This document shows positions 10,003-10,690 of a stretch of DNA of 10,690 bases, piece by piece (position 1 is the first letter of the stretch; the number at the start of each line of letters is the position of its first letter). Under the pieces are notes generated by a model. It was not told the DNA's origin and ran no database searches. It worked only from the letters and a program-made list of their open reading frames with translations. The position numbers and the translations under genes are program-made. The DNA lies in contig MGQK01000066.1 of the NCBI GenBank assembly GCA_001797815.1, positions 41,152 to 51,841 of the forward strand, written 5' to 3'. Origin of the DNA: Deltaproteobacteria bacterium RBG_13_61_14. GTDB lineage: Bacteria; RBG-13-61-14.

Positions 10003-10031
10003 ACTATACCATGCCCGGTAAAGCTTGTAAA
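10003..10031 (-). promoter_or_regulatory. sigma-70-type promoter of the cobalamin-binding/thiolase/DUF35 operon
   Basis: On the minus strand TTTACA (10026-10031, 5 of 6 to the -35 consensus) and TATAGT (10003-10008, 5 of 6 to the -10 consensus) are separated by exactly 17 bases. A start about 7 bases downstream falls near 9996, just before the ribosome binding site at 9988-9994, giving a leader of roughly 16 bases. The strength of this match in GC-rich surroundings supports it; no operator is obvious. Confidence 0.55.
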
Positions 10032-10065
10032 CCGTTTTTCTTATCGGTCAACCCGCGCCCTCAGC

Positions 10066-10690
10066 CTAGTATGGAAAGGAATAATAGAGGTCAGCTCCAC
10101 CTTCACCGGAGGCGTTCTGGCTGGCTTCCAGGGAGAGGCGCTTGGAGAGATCGTAGCGCACGCGGAATTCCTCCGCGGTCTGCTCGCCGAAGCGGCGGGA
10201 ATAGAAGAGGTAGAGCCGCTCGTTCAGGTATTTTCCCACCCCGAAGGTGGAGGTTTCGGGGGTTTGGCCGGGCTGGACGATGAGGACGTCGAGGTTGAGG
10301 GCGTTGGCCAGGGACTTGGCCAGTCCGGTTGCGGCGTAGCGGGCGGCCACCTGGCCGCCGGTCTGGCCCAGGGACTGTTTCTGCCCCTCGGTCAGCGCGT
10401 TCACCGGCCGGCCGAAAAGGATGACGGCAAGCACGTCGGCCGGCTCGAGCGGCGGCTCGGAGTAGATTTCCAGAGTCGGGTTGGAAAGGGTGCCGAAGAG
10501 CCTGACGTAGGTGGTCCATTCGTTCACCCGGTAGCTGGCGAGGATATCGAGGTCCGGATCAATCACCGGGATGCCGGGGAAGACGAAGATGCCGTGCTCC
10601 AGGCGGAAAGGTTTGCCCTGGAAGTAGACCCAGCCCTCCTTGCTTTCCACCCGGCCGGAAAGGATGAAGAGCTGGCCCGGGGGCTTTTCC
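10066..10690 (-). CDS. tamB: TamB (DUF490) C-terminal part, continuing past the right edge
   Basis: TamB is a very large inner-membrane-anchored periplasmic protein that spans to the outer membrane and works with TamA or BamA in outer-membrane protein and lipid homeostasis. The 207 visible residues match the conserved C-terminal domain: GWVYFQGKPFRLEHGIFVFPG, DPDLDILASYRV, TYVRLFGTLSNPTLEIYSEPPLEPADVLAVILFGRP, then GLAKSLANALNLDVL and a beta-strand end finishing ADLYYSFPY, an aromatic C-terminus like that of outer-membrane-associated strands. The frame is open to the window edge, so the start is outside; a GTG near 10650 is an internal valine. It ends in TAG, 85 bases before the start of the cobalamin-binding gene. 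No tamA-like gene is visible. It shows that the host has an outer membrane. Confidence 0.9.
   Translation of the reverse strand, partial: EKPPGQLFILSGRVESKEGWVYFQGKPFRLEHGIFVFPGIPVIDPDLDILASYRVNEWTTYVRLFGTLSNPTLEIYSEPPLEPADVLAVILFGRPVNALTEGQKQSLGQTGGQVAARYAATGLAKSLANALNLDVLIVQPGQTPETSTFGVGKYLNERLYLFYSRRFGEQTAEEFRVRYDLSKRLSLEASQNASGEGGADLYYSFPY

Noticed and set aside
10025-10051. Alternative promoter TTGACC (10046-10051) with a TACAAG -10 on the minus strand
   Set aside because: The -10 matches only 4 of 6 and the spacing is 16; the TTTACA/TATAGT pair is clearly better and nearer the gene.

Overview
The window is GC-rich, densely coded bacterial DNA, most likely from an uncultured Gram-negative of the Desulfobacterota (deltaproteobacterial) type. 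TamB implies an outer membrane. The order spoIID-like, queA, tgt, yajC, secD, secF is, from memory, typical of deltaproteobacteria. The stand-alone thiolase/DUF35/cobalamin-binding cluster fits anaerobes with varied acyl-CoA metabolism. The lineage is an inference, not a demonstrated placement.

Positions 1-7344 (plus strand) form one compact operon of eight genes with overlaps or gaps of at most 12 bases. They are the 3' part of a SpoIID/LytB-domain protein, a GAF-GGDEF diguanylate cyclase, queA and tgt (tRNA queuosine modification), yajC, secD and secF (the accessory Sec translocon complex) and a DUF456 membrane protein. The start of the operon lies left of the window. secD has one in-frame amber codon (TAG at 4446-4448) while the frame is intact on both sides.

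Positions 7345-7459 separate convergent genes. They hold a perfect 12-bp-stem hairpin that, read on the minus strand, is followed by five T: a terminator for the genes to its right.

Positions 7460-9980 (minus strand) form a three-gene operon, in transcription order: a stand-alone cobalamin-binding mutase subunit, a thiolase-superfamily protein that seems to lack the nucleophilic cysteine, and a DUF35 Zn-ribbon/OB-fold partner. A good sigma-70-like promoter lies just upstream of the first gene. Together they suggest acyl-CoA carbon-skeleton chemistry, with a mutase rearrangement linked to C-C bond cleavage or formation; the substrate cannot be told from this window. A degenerate heptanucleotide tandem repeat lies between the thiolase and DUF35 genes.

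Positions 10066-10690 (minus strand) hold the C-terminal end of TamB, which continues past the right edge. No rRNA, tRNA, CRISPR array, insertion sequence or phage gene was seen, and no gene-free stretch exceeds 300 bases.
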